Shown here: one piece after another, positions 7,866 to 16,186 of the stretch
Layout: each line of letters starts with the position of its first letter
How positions within the stretch are numbered: position 1 is the stretch's first letter
Assembly (NCBI RefSeq): GCF_027923385.1
Contig: NZ_BSEC01000001.1
Location: forward strand, 2,120,501-2,184,500
Length of the DNA stretch: 64,000 nt
From: Methylocystis echinoides
Lineage (GTDB): Bacteria > Pseudomonadota > Alphaproteobacteria > Rhizobiales > Beijerinckiaceae
Direction of reading: 5' to 3'
Notes under the pieces: model-generated
The model's database searches: none
Told to the model about the DNA's origin: nothing
The model's input: only the letters and a program-made list of their open reading frames with translations
Position numbers and translations under genes: made by a program

Positions 7866-8894
7866 TCAGTGCAGCAACGAACCCCAATTGAAGTGGTAAT
7901 TGACGCCCGCGCGGGCGATAACCCCCGCGTAATTTATGCGTGTGACGCCAATCGAGGAAGCAGGTTCGCCGCCTGCGCCGTAATAAGCGCCAGGGATCGG
8001 CGCGACCGCAAAGCTCGCCGTGGGCACATTCATGTTGCCAAGGTTCCAGTAGAAGGCCTCGGCCTTGACCGACCAGTTCGGCGCAAACATCCATTCCAGA
8101 CCGCCTCCGGCGTTCCAGCCCACGAGCGTCTGGGAGCGCTGACCGCCGCCAAAGAAGGTGTGCGTGCTGCCCGCCGAGTAAGACGAAAGGAAAATGTCTT
8201 GCAGCGGGATCGCCTCGGCGGGATGGCCGAATGTCAGGCTGGTCGTGGAGTAGTTCGTCACATTCGCGTAGACGCCGCCGTAGCTGAGACCGCCCGTCGC
8301 ATAGACGAGCAACGTCGGTGTGAAGAGGTAGCCAATGCGACCGCGCACCGTGCCGAGCCAGTCGACGCCGGCCGTGATATTGTTTGCGCCGACGGAAGTC
8401 GCCGTGGCTGTGTAATAATCGCCGGCAGTGCTCGCGACCCCCGCGCCGATGCTATGGCCGGAGCCGCGGATGCCGGCGCCCTGAATGTCGGCTTCAATGC
8501 CGACCACGAAGCTCGGGCTCCATTGGAAATTATAGCCGATCTGTCCGCCGCCGACGAAGCCGTTCTGGTTGAGGCTCGTGACGCCAGAGTTGGCGGCGAG
8601 GCTCGAGAGGCCGAGAATATTATTGAGCGCGCCGCCATAGACGAGGTCGCTACCGCAGCACGGGCCGTTCTCGGAAGAATTGAAGCTCGAAATCGCCGGC
8701 GAGGAATAAACATTGCCATTGGCGCCAAAGCCATATCCGGCGTTCAGACCGGCATAGAAGCCGGACCAGATCGGCGGCGGGGGCGGCGGTGGGACATAAG
8801 CTTCTTTCCGGCTCGGAAGATCCGCAGCGAGAGAGGAGCCGGTCGACACGATGAGGAGCGCCATTGCCGGCGCGAAAGTAAGCTCCTTGCGCAC
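7866..8894 (-). CDS. Omp25/Omp31-type outer-membrane beta-barrel protein
   Basis: A 342-residue porin-like protein. Residues 1-23 form a Sec signal peptide ending SSLAA, followed by the ADLPSRK sequence that starts the mature form of many Hyphomicrobiales Omp25/31 proteins and then a Pro-rich linker. The WSGFYAGLNAGYGFGANG motif opens the barrel, alternating aromatic/Gly strands follow (for example RGRIGYLFTPTLLVYATGG), and the chain ends NYHFNWG. These proteins are major surface proteins anchoring the outer membrane. It is monocistronic, with its own terminator. Function beyond structural or passive permeability is not predictable. Confidence 0.9.
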   Translation of the reverse strand: MRKELTFAPAMALLIVSTGSSLAADLPSRKEAYVPPPPPPPIWSGFYAGLNAGYGFGANGNVYSSPAISSFNSSENGPCCGSDLVYGGALNNILGLSSLAANSGVTSLNQNGFVGGGQIGYNFQWSPSFVVGIEADIQGAGIRGSGHSIGAGVASTAGDYYTATATSVGANNITAGVDWLGTVRGRIGYLFTPTLLVYATGGLSYGGVYANVTNYSTTSLTFGHPAEAIPLQDIFLSSYSAGSTHTFFGGGQRSQTLVGWNAGGGLEWMFAPNWSVKAEAFYWNLGNMNVPTASFAVAPIPGAYYGAGGEPASSIGVTRINYAGVIARAGVNYHFNWGSLLH

Positions 8895-9563
8895 TGAATC
8901 AATCTCCGTGAAAAACGCGCCGCCAGCGCCGAAATGTTCAAGCCAGTCATGACGCTAGGATGCATGTAATATTTCGTCAAACGGGATTGTTATCAGCAGG
9001 ACCAAGTTATCACGATTCCTGAGCGTATGTGACAAATACAGCACATTCAGGTGAGCCCGCGCGGCTCAGCCAGAGGCTCGCGGCAATGGCTCCGCGAAAA
9101 GCGCGTCTTTGGTTGGTGCGACGAGACGGCCTTTCCCGGAAAGGCGGAAGCTCCGTGAAGCCGAGTCGACGGAGAAGGGCTCTGAACGCGTCTATGTGTG
9201 TTCTCTGATAAGCGTGTCCAGCCGAGCTGAAGGCTTGGGGCGGGTCATCGCGACAAGATGTTCTCAGGGCTTCATGGAGTTGGCCTGACCGGCGCGGAGA
9301 CCGCCGACAAGTTGCCGATGGCGTCGATCGTGCCGGAGTGCGGCTGACCGGTCCATAATATCGAGCTGAAGGTGGACGCCTTCGATAATTACAGGTGTGC
9401 TCAAGCAGCATTTTCATCGCCGGTTTGGCCTACGCTCGACAGGCGCGCGTTTTTGAGAATGATTGGAACGCAAAGGCGCGGCCACGCGTTGAGCTAGTTG
9501 CGACTATTATGGAGGGTGCGGCCCGACGAAGTCATAGAAAAATCACATCAAGGGGAGGGAGCC
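8895..9563. other. Intergenic region between the porin and the epoxide/CoM operon
   Basis: About 670 bp between divergent genes, so it should hold both promoters. The half near the porin is AT-richer. The part from about 9060 to 9400 has coding-like composition and short frames on both strands, but no start, ribosome site or recognisable domain; it may be degraded coding DNA. I see no clear operator repeat. Confidence 0.4.
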
Positions 9564-10694
9564 TTGAAAATTGCCGGGCAGGAGATTTTCATTCCGACCA
9601 GCATGGTCGGCAATTACCCTAATCCACGCTGGTGGGACGCATCCTTCGCCAGACAATTTTGCGGAGACCGCGAACCGCCTGACTCATTGAGCCGGGAGGC
9701 GCTCGAAGACGCGATCTGCGCGATCGCGTCGGATCAGGAAAAAGCTGGCCTCGATATTATCTCCGACGGCCGGGTGCACGGCGATAACTACGCCGATACG
9801 GCGGTCTATCATTATTTCCGCCGGCTTGGTTACGATCTCCACGGCGGCCATCTCGGCTTTCCCATCTACAGCCGCCTGCACGCCGGAACGGTTGAGCACG
9901 AGATCAAACGGCGCGGCGCCATCATGGTGGAGCAGGCACGGGCGCTCAAACGCTCGACGCGCAAGCCGACGAAAGTGCAATACACCGGCGTTCAGGTTCT
10001 CGCCCAATGCACCAACGATCTCTATTACAAGAGTTCGCGCGAACGCGCACTCGCCATCGCCAAAGCGATCAACGAGGATATTCGCGAGGTCGACGCGATG
10101 GGCGTCGATTTCATCCAGCTCGATGAATTCACCTGGCCTTATTTCTTCGAGGACTGGGCGATCGAGGCCTTCAACACAGCCGTGGAGGGCGTGCGCAACG
10201 CTCGCGTCGTCGTGCATGTCTGCTGGGGCAACTGGGGCGGAACGCCGGCCTATTACGCCGACGAGACCGGCAAGCCCGGCGAGGTTTACGATCTGACGCG
10301 GCGCAAGGACAACGCCAATGCGCCGGCGGCGACGCGTGCGATCGTGCCCAAGGCTTATGAAGCAAGGATCGACGTTCTCAATCTCGAGAACTGCGGTCGA
10401 CGGGTTGACGACATGTCCGGCCTCGACGCCTTCCGCCAGTTTCCGCTGCCGGACAATGTCGACTTCTGGGCAGGCGTGATCGATGTGAAGAGCACGATCA
10501 CCGAGACCGCGACGCAGGTCGCGGATCGCATCGAGGCGCTGCTGAAAGTCATTCCGCCCGACCGTCTGGGCGTGACGACCGATTGCGGGCTTATCCTCCT
10601 GCAACGCTACATCGCGCAGGACAAGCTGCGGGCCCTCGTCGAGGGCGTCCGCCTCGTGCGCGACCGGTCGCGGCAGGCCGTCGCCGCCGAATAG
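9564..10694 (+). CDS. xecA: MetE-like zinc enzyme, probable epoxyalkane:coenzyme M transferase
   Basis: A 376-residue single-domain protein of the cobalamin-independent methionine synthase superfamily. It is about the size of epoxyalkane:CoM transferase (XecA) and half that of MetE. Thiol-activating zinc ligands are visible as H218-V-C220 and C341 (the HxCxnC pattern), with E275 in LNLENC. The start TTG at 9564 is chosen because AGGGGAGGGAGCC precedes it; upstream in-frame codons give a poor N-terminus. The enzyme would open an epoxide with CoM thiolate to give 2-hydroxyalkyl-CoM in the cytoplasm. Five downstream genes look like a CoM supply route, which decides between this role and a generic methyltransferase. 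Substrate specificity is inferred. Confidence 0.75.
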   Translation: MKIAGQEIFIPTSMVGNYPNPRWWDASFARQFCGDREPPDSLSREALEDAICAIASDQEKAGLDIISDGRVHGDNYADTAVYHYFRRLGYDLHGGHLGFPIYSRLHAGTVEHEIKRRGAIMVEQARALKRSTRKPTKVQYTGVQVLAQCTNDLYYKSSRERALAIAKAINEDIREVDAMGVDFIQLDEFTWPYFFEDWAIEAFNTAVEGVRNARVVVHVCWGNWGGTPAYYADETGKPGEVYDLTRRKDNANAPAATRAIVPKAYEARIDVLNLENCGRRVDDMSGLDAFRQFPLPDNVDFWAGVIDVKSTITETATQVADRIEALLKVIPPDRLGVTTDCGLILLQRYIAQDKLRALVEGVRLVRDRSRQAVAAE

Positions 10695-10750
10695 ACGCGA
10701 TTTAGGCGTGCGGCGCGCATTACGCGCGCCGCCAGCGACGCGAGGCGACG

Positions 10751-10981
10751 ATGCCGGTCTATGTGATGTGCTGTCCGACATGCGGGCGCGCGGCGCGCAC
10801 GCTTGTGCTCGAAGGCTGCAAGACGCCGGGCGAATGGTTCTGTTCGCACTGCGCGACGGCGCATCCGTGGGGGGCGCCGAAGGAAATCGAAAGCCATCCA
10901 TGGGAGAGCGCGCAGAGCGCCGGCTGTCTGTGTTGCGGCCCGGGGCAGGGCGCGCGATTCACCTGCGCGTCGGCCGGATAG
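10751..10981 (+). CDS. Small Cys-rich, probably zinc-binding protein
   Basis: A 76-residue protein starting at an ATG preceded by GAGG. It contains C-C-P-T-C near residues 7-11, F-C-S-H-C near 34-37 and C-L-C-C near 64-67, enough for one or two zinc ribbons. The remainder is rich in Gly, Ala and Trp. It lies 56 bp after the EaCoMT-like gene and 7 bp before the GMC oxidoreductase gene, so it belongs to the operon. I do not recognise the family. Possible roles are metal delivery to the zinc transferase, an electron-transfer or scaffold partner of the oxidoreductase, or regulation. Confidence 0.6.
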   Translation: MPVYVMCCPTCGRAARTLVLEGCKTPGEWFCSHCATAHPWGAPKEIESHPWESAQSAGCLCCGPGQGARFTCASAG

Positions 10982-10988
10982 GAGGCGC

Positions 10989-12590
10989 ATGCCAAGCCCG
11001 GCGTTCGATTACATCATCATTGGCGCGGGCTCCGCGGGTTGCGTTCTGGCGGGCCGGCTGAGCGAAGACCCCGACTGTCGCGTTCTGCTGCTCGAGGCCG
11101 GGGGCGCGCCGGGCGCAGACTGCCGAATTCCGGGCCTCTATGGCCGCCTGCAGGACAGTCCATGCGACTGGGGCGACCGCACCTTGCCGCAGCGGCGGTT
11201 GAACGGGCGCCGCCTCTATCTGCCGCAGGGTCGCGCGCTCGGCGGGTCGAGCATGCTCAATTACATGATCTACATTCGCGGGCATCGCGGCGATTATGAC
11301 GAATGGGCGGCGTCGGGCGCGGCTGGCTGGTCTTACGAAGAGGTGCTGCCCTATTTTTGCAAGTCGGAACGAAACGACCGGCTGCATGATCGCTATCACG
11401 GCGCTGACGGGCCGCTAACCGTTTCCAGCCACCGGCGCAATCCGCTCGTCGAGCGCTATCTCGCCGCGGGATGCGAGATCGGCCTGCCGTTCAATAACGA
11501 TTTCAACGGCGAGACGCAGGAAGGCTGCGGGCCGCTGCAGGCGACGCTGACGGATGGCCTGCGCTGCAGCGCCGCCGACGCCTTCCTGACGCCGGCGCGC
11601 GAGCGGCCCAATCTCTCCATCCGCACGCATGCGCGCGCGACGCGCATTCTGTTCGACGACAGGCGCGCCATTGGCGTCGACTACATCCACTTGGGCGCGG
11701 CGCAAAAGGCCTATGCTGACGCAGAGGTTCTTCTCTGCGCCGGCGCGCTGCGCTCGCCGCAGCTTCTCATGCTCTCCGGCGTCGGCGCCAAAGAAGCGCT
11801 TGCGGCGAAGGACCTCGAGGCGCGATGCGATCTGCCGGGAGTAGGCAGGAATTTGCAGGATCATCTGCACACGCGTGTGCGTAGCGCGATCACGCAGCCG
11901 ATCGCCTTCGCCGCCGGCTCGGATGCCGAGCAGCAAGCGGCGCGCGCGCAATATGAGGCCGACCGAAGCGGCCCGCTCGCTTCCAATTTCCTCGAAGCCG
12001 GCGCCTTCGTCAGCCTTGCGCCGGGCGAGGCGCGGCCCGCCTTGCAGCTTTTCTTTCTCTCGCAGCTCGCGCCGGATTATCCCGAGGCCGGGCCGCCGGA
12101 GCGGCATGGGATCACTCTTACCGCCTATATCAACCGACCGCTGAGCCGGGGCGCCGTGACGCTCGCCTCCGCCGATCCGCTCGACCGTCCGGTCATCGAG
12201 TTCAACGCGCTCGACGCGCCTGACGATCTGCATTGCGCCATCGAGGGCGTGCGCTGGAATCTGCGTCTGCTTTACGCAAGCGCCTTCGACGACATTCGCG
12301 GGGAGGAGATCGCGCCGGGCGTCGCGCATCGCAGCGACGCGGAACTCGAAAGCTTCGTGCGCCGCACGGCCTCGACGACCTGGCATCCCTGCGGAACCTG
12401 CCGCATGGGCGACGACGACATGGCGGTCGTCGACGCCACGCTGCGGGTGCGGGGCGTCGAGCGGCTGCGCGTCATCGACGCCTCGATCATGCCCCGCATC
12501 GTCGGCGGCAACACCAATGCGCCGGTCATCATGATCGCGGAGAAAGCCGCCGACATGATCAGAGGCAGCAACGCGGGCGCTGCGTCATGA
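10989..12590 (+). CDS. GMC-family FAD oxidoreductase (choline dehydrogenase-like)
   Basis: A 533-residue GMC flavoprotein. The FAD Rossmann motif YIIIGAGSAGCVLAGRLSED opens at residue 8; GRALGGSSMLNYMIYIRGH near 80 is GMC signature 1; GALRSPQLLMLSGVG near 250 is signature 2; and TTWHPCGTCRMG near 465 carries the catalytic His. The C-terminal IDASIMPRIVGGNTNAPVIM block closes the FAD site. GMC enzymes oxidise primary or secondary alcohols. In this operon the obvious substrate is 2-hydroxyalkyl-CoM, giving an aldehyde or ketone. It has no signal peptide. GGAGG precedes the ATG, and the stop overlaps the next start as ATGA. Confidence 0.85.
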   Translation: MPSPAFDYIIIGAGSAGCVLAGRLSEDPDCRVLLLEAGGAPGADCRIPGLYGRLQDSPCDWGDRTLPQRRLNGRRLYLPQGRALGGSSMLNYMIYIRGHRGDYDEWAASGAAGWSYEEVLPYFCKSERNDRLHDRYHGADGPLTVSSHRRNPLVERYLAAGCEIGLPFNNDFNGETQEGCGPLQATLTDGLRCSAADAFLTPARERPNLSIRTHARATRILFDDRRAIGVDYIHLGAAQKAYADAEVLLCAGALRSPQLLMLSGVGAKEALAAKDLEARCDLPGVGRNLQDHLHTRVRSAITQPIAFAAGSDAEQQAARAQYEADRSGPLASNFLEAGAFVSLAPGEARPALQLFFLSQLAPDYPEAGPPERHGITLTAYINRPLSRGAVTLASADPLDRPVIEFNALDAPDDLHCAIEGVRWNLRLLYASAFDDIRGEEIAPGVAHRSDAELESFVRRTASTTWHPCGTCRMGDDDMAVVDATLRVRGVERLRVIDASIMPRIVGGNTNAPVIMIAEKAADMIRGSNAGAAS

Positions 12591-13540
12591 CGGCAGCGCC
12601 CATTCACACGCGGGACGACAAGCGCGTCTCGCTGGACGCGCTGGCGGAGATGGTCCCCGACAACGCCGTCGTGGCCGTTGGCGGCGGTCTTTCCTCGCGC
12701 GAGCCGATGGCGCTCATCCGCGCCCTGCTGCGACGCGGCGTCAAAGGCCTCACCGTTGTCGGCTCGGCGCATGGCGTCGATATCGACCTGCTCTGCGCTG
12801 GCGGCGCCGTGTCACGCTGCGCGGAGAGTTATGTCGGCTTCGAGCAGGATTTTGGCCTTGCGCCCAATTATCGCCGTGCGCTGGAATCGGGCGCGGTGGA
12901 GATGCAGGACAATTGTTGCTACACGCTGGTTCAGCAATTGCGCGCCGCCATCCAGGGCCTGCCCTTCCTGCCGATCCGCTCGCTGCGCGGCACGAGCTTC
13001 CCGACGCTGCACCCCGAATACAAGCGCATGATCTGCCCCTTCACGGGCGAGGAGCTTCTCCTCGTTCCCGCGCTCGCGCCGGATGTTGCGCTCATCCACG
13101 TGCAATGTGGCGACGCCCGCGGCAATCTCGCCATCCAGGGCCCGCCCGTCGCGGACATACTGTTTGCCAAAGCCTCGCGCCTCGTATTGGCGACCGTGGA
13201 AAGGATCGTGCCCAGCGCGACGCTGCGGGAGATGCGCGGCGCGCATGTTCCCTATTTTTATGTCGCCGCGCTCGCGGAAGCGCCTCTGGGCGCGCATCCG
13301 ACCGCCTGCTATCCTTTCTACACTTACGACCGCGCGCATCTGGCGCTCTATCACGACGCCGCCCGTCAGGGGCCGCAGGCCTTCGCGGCCCGCTATCTCG
13401 ACGTGTTCGTGACCGGCGCGCCGCGACACGCGGATTATCTCGCACGCATCGGCGGCGACGCGACCCGGGCGCGGCTCGCCTCCTGGCGAGACGGCGACGA
13501 GGCCTGGCGCAATCTCTATCGTGAGGCGGCGCCGGCATGA
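12587..13540 (+). CDS. CoA-transferase family I-like protein, subunit A
   Basis: A 317-residue protein resembling the alpha subunit of glutaconate-type CoA transferases: VSLDALAEMVPDNAVVAVGGG at the start gives the family Gly-rich turn, and LLLVPALAPDVALIHVQCGDARGNLAIQGPP near 150-180 is the typical central block, followed by KASRLVLATVERIV. Such proteins work as A/B pairs that move CoA between carboxylates or, in the IpdAB branch, hydrolyse C-C bonds of CoA thioesters. The partner gene follows with a 4-nt ATGA overlap. The likely substrate is an acid or keto acid derived from the epoxide. Confidence 0.8.
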   Translation: MTAAPIHTRDDKRVSLDALAEMVPDNAVVAVGGGLSSREPMALIRALLRRGVKGLTVVGSAHGVDIDLLCAGGAVSRCAESYVGFEQDFGLAPNYRRALESGAVEMQDNCCYTLVQQLRAAIQGLPFLPIRSLRGTSFPTLHPEYKRMICPFTGEELLLVPALAPDVALIHVQCGDARGNLAIQGPPVADILFAKASRLVLATVERIVPSATLREMRGAHVPYFYVAALAEAPLGAHPTACYPFYTYDRAHLALYHDAARQGPQAFAARYLDVFVTGAPRHADYLARIGGDATRARLASWRDGDEAWRNLYREAAPA

Positions 13541-14400
13541 TCACGCGCTGCACGACCGGCGAGATGATGATTGCGGCGCTCGCGCGCACAATCGCGGATG
13601 GTGATCTCGTGTTTCACGGCTTCGGCTCGCCGCTCGTGCAGCTCGCGCTGCATGTCGCAAAGCGCACGCGCGCGCCGCATATGGTCCTCGTCGCCGGCGC
13701 CACCTATGGCGTCGATCCCACGCCGCCCTTCCTCGCGCCGACCAGCAATGACTGGGTCATGGATCGCGGGGCCGACTGCTGGCTCGATATCGAGGAACTC
13801 TTCGACCTCGCGGCCGCCGGGCGCATGGGGCGGATGTTTCTGTCCGGTCTCCAGATCGACAGATGGGGCAATTGCAATGTCACGGGGCTCGGACGCGGCG
13901 CCATGACGATGAAGCTGCCGGGCGGCGGCGGCGGCGCCAATCTCTCCTGCGATGCACGGCGCGTGACGCTGTGGACCGCCGCCCATCGCGCGCCGCCCGA
14001 CGCCTCTGGCCGACGCCGCTTTCGTCTTGTCGAGGCGTGCGACTTTATTACAAATCTTGGTCATCGCGGCGCCGATGGAACGCCCCGCGCCCGCTACGGC
14101 CATATCGGCGGGGGACCGGATTGGCTCATCACCGAACTCGGCGTCTTCGATTTCGACGCCGAGGGCCATATGCGGCTGACAGCGCGCTACGCGGACGTCA
14201 GCGTGCAGGAGATCGTCGACAATACGGGCTTGCCGCTTCGCATGGCGGATACAATCGACATCGTCGCGCCACCCGACCGGCGAACGGTCGAATTCATCCG
14301 TGCGCTTGATCCTCTGAACGTCCATGCGCGCGAACTGCGCGCGGAAGATGCGTCGCGCAGCTTTGACCTTGCAGACGCAACCGAGAGGGAGAGAGCCTGA
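13537..14400 (+). CDS. CoA-transferase family I-like protein, subunit B
   Basis: A 287-residue partner of the preceding subunit. MFLSGLQIDRWGNCNVTGLG near 105-124 and LPGGGGGANLS near 127-137 are the conserved B-subunit blocks. The loop that usually carries the catalytic Glu of true CoA transferases reads VAGATYGVDP near 51-60 with no Glu visible, so the pair may be a hydrolase or lyase like IpdAB rather than a transferase. This reading comes from an alignment by eye. The gene overlaps its neighbours by 4 nt upstream and 1 nt downstream, indicating strict co-translation. Confidence 0.75.
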   Translation: MITRCTTGEMMIAALARTIADGDLVFHGFGSPLVQLALHVAKRTRAPHMVLVAGATYGVDPTPPFLAPTSNDWVMDRGADCWLDIEELFDLAAAGRMGRMFLSGLQIDRWGNCNVTGLGRGAMTMKLPGGGGGANLSCDARRVTLWTAAHRAPPDASGRRRFRLVEACDFITNLGHRGADGTPRARYGHIGGGPDWLITELGVFDFDAEGHMRLTARYADVSVQEIVDNTGLPLRMADTIDIVAPPDRRTVEFIRALDPLNVHARELRAEDASRSFDLADATERERA

Positions 14401-15305
14401 TGGGCATGGGGCGCCGCTCGACCGTCAATCTGGTTCCGCTGCCCTATCGCGGCGTCAGTGTGCAGCGGCATGACGGGCCGATGACCGAGGCCGCCCTTGT
14501 CGCGCATTTTCTCGGCCGCGAGGCCTATCGGCGCACCGGCTTCGTCGTGCTCTGTGGGCCAGACGGGGGCCGCGCTGTTATCGCCATCGAGGCGGCGGAG
14601 CGTGAGTCGCTGTTTTCGCCCATCACCTCTGTCGAGGTGCTGGCGCTGCCCGACGCCTGCGTCTTCGTGCGGGACCCGGAAACCGATTGCGGCAACCGTT
14701 CCGCGCTCGCCGCGCTCGCGGCGCGACATGGCGTCGGCGCCGACCGCACGCTGATCTGCGAAGGCATGTTTGATCATGTGAATTTCATTCATCGCCCCGA
14801 TCCGTTGAGGATCACGGTGATCGAAGTCGCGCCGCCCGAGCCGCCCAAGCTCTACGAACTCGTTCGTCATGTTCTCAGCTACGCCGATCTGCCGCCGATC
14901 CTTCCGCGGCTCGAGCGCATCGAGCTGCGCGCGCTCGTTTCCGGGCAAAGGCCCCAGGCCTTTCTCGTTCCCTGCCGGTCGGGCGGGCTCGACGATCTCG
15001 GCGCGCCTGTTCACTATCTCGACGAACGCCCGCCGCGGCGCGAAGCGTGGACGCTCATCGGCTGCGAGCGCAGCCTTCAGTTCCATCGACATTATTACGG
15101 CGACGAACCGCCCAGCGTCGAAATGTGTCCGCGCGTCATCGCCGGCCGGCGCGCCACGCCGACGCTGCTGAAATGCTGCCTGCTCGAATTCGATATCGAG
15201 GCAGATGGCGAGGCGGTCATCGTCCCCTGGGGCGCCGACCTGCCGATGATCGAACGCGCGCTGCGTCTGCTCGTGGACAGGAACCGAATGGAGAGCGCTG
15301 CATGA
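14400..15305 (+). CDS. Uncharacterised protein embedded in the CoM operon
   Basis: A 301-residue soluble protein I cannot assign to a named family. It has no signal peptide, membrane helix, P-loop or obvious Rossmann motif. Features that could be catalytic are a His-rich stretch around residues 125-130 (FDHVNFIH), [11 protein letters not shown] near 228, and paired Cys in [15 protein letters not shown] near 260. It is locked between the CoA-transferase B gene (TGATG overlap) and phosphosulfolactate synthase (ATGA overlap), so it almost certainly serves the same pathway. Candidate roles are the decarboxylation or another late step of CoM synthesis, or cleavage of the oxidised CoM adduct. Confidence 0.7.
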   Translation: MGMGRRSTVNLVPLPYRGVSVQRHDGPMTEAALVAHFLGREAYRRTGFVVLCGPDGGRAVIAIEAAERESLFSPITSVEVLALPDACVFVRDPETDCGNRSALAALAARHGVGADRTLICEGMFDHVNFIHRPDPLRITVIEVAPPEPPKLYELVRHVLSYADLPPILPRLERIELRALVSGQRPQAFLVPCRSGGLDDLGAPVHYLDERPPRREAWTLIGCERSLQFHRHYYGDEPPSVEMCPRVIAGRRATPTLLKCCLLEFDIEADGEAVIVPWGADLPMIERALRLLVDRNRMESAA

Positions 15306-16186
15306 GTGACCCGAAATCGGGATGGCGCGGCGTGTGGACGCTGGACGCGATGGTCGACCGGCGCATTCGGCGGCCTCGCGCGACCGGCGTAACGATGGTG
15401 ATCGACACCGGGATTGGCCTCTCCGCCATGGCCGACATACTGGAGCTTTCGGGCGATCACATCGACCAGTGGAAATTCGGATTCGGCACTACCGCGCTGA
15501 TGCCGCGCGCGGCGCTGGAGGCGAAGCTCGCCTTGTTGCGCGCGCGCGACATTCTTGCCTATCCCGGCGGCACGCTGCTCGAGGCGGCCGTGGTGCAGGA
15601 ACATTGTCGCGTCTTCATGCAGCGCGCCGCCGAACTCGGATTCAGCGCAGTGGAAATCTCGGAAGGAACCATCGATCTTCCCGCCGAGCGGCGCCGTCGC
15701 ATGATCGATTGCGCGCGTAACGCGGGGCTTACGCCGATCACCGAAGTCGGCCGCAAGGACCCCAAGCGCCAGCCCGACGCGGAAGAGCTTGCGCAACAGA
15801 CTCTGCGCGATCTCGACTGGGGCGCAGCCTTCGTGATCATCGAGGGCAGGGAGAGCGGCCGCAATGTCGGCATTTATGACAGGAGCGGCGACATTCGCGA
15901 GCCGTTTCTGGAGGATATCGTCCGCCTCGTCGGCGACGCGGCCACGCGGCTGATCTGGGAGGCGCCCGAGCGCGCGCAGCAGGCCTGTCTTATCTGCCGC
16001 TTCGGCGCCAATGTCAGCCTCGGCAATATCGCGCCGCATGACTGTCTTGCGCTCGAGGCGTTGCGCTGTGGCCTGAGATTCGAGACCTTCCAGGCGCTCG
16101 CGCAGAATTTGCAGGATGCCGGCATGTGGGACCCGACTCGCATCGAGGGCGGCGTCGAACACGGTCTTGCGGGACGCGCCAAATGA
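15302..16186 (+). CDS. comA: Phosphosulfolactate synthase (ComA/XcbB-like)
   Basis: A 294-residue TIM-barrel protein of the ComA family, which adds sulfite to phosphoenolpyruvate to give phosphosulfolactate, the first committed step of coenzyme M synthesis. Family blocks are visible: [20 protein letters not shown] near 31-50, [12 protein letters not shown] near 57-68, the [12 protein letters not shown] strand near 120, and the [16 protein letters not shown] block near 180. The start codon overlaps the upstream stop (ATGA). Its presence in a bacterium is the strongest single pointer to CoM production and supports the EaCoMT call for the first gene. The fold also occurs in spore sulfolactate pathways, but the neighbours favour CoM. 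Confidence 0.88.
   Translation: MSDPKSGWRGVWTLDAMVDRRIRRPRATGVTMVIDTGIGLSAMADILELSGDHIDQWKFGFGTTALMPRAALEAKLALLRARDILAYPGGTLLEAAVVQEHCRVFMQRAAELGFSAVEISEGTIDLPAERRRRMIDCARNAGLTPITEVGRKDPKRQPDAEELAQQTLRDLDWGAAFVIIEGRESGRNVGIYDRSGDIREPFLEDIVRLVGDAATRLIWEAPERAQQACLICRFGANVSLGNIAPHDCLALEALRCGLRFETFQALAQNLQDAGMWDPTRIEGGVEHGLAGRAK

Noticed and set aside
9010..9417. 135-codon minus-strand frame before the EaCoMT-like gene
   Set aside because: No ribosome site and no recognisable domain; composition is not distinct from non-coding frames.
9564..10694. Methionine synthase (MetE) assignment
   Set aside because: The protein is only 376 residues, lacks the N-terminal MetE half, and sits with CoM biosynthesis genes, favouring the EaCoMT branch.
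9684..10901. 405-codon open frame on the minus strand over the EaCoMT-like gene
   Set aside because: Antisense shadow with no recognisable domain; the plus-strand gene has zinc ligands and a good ribosome site.
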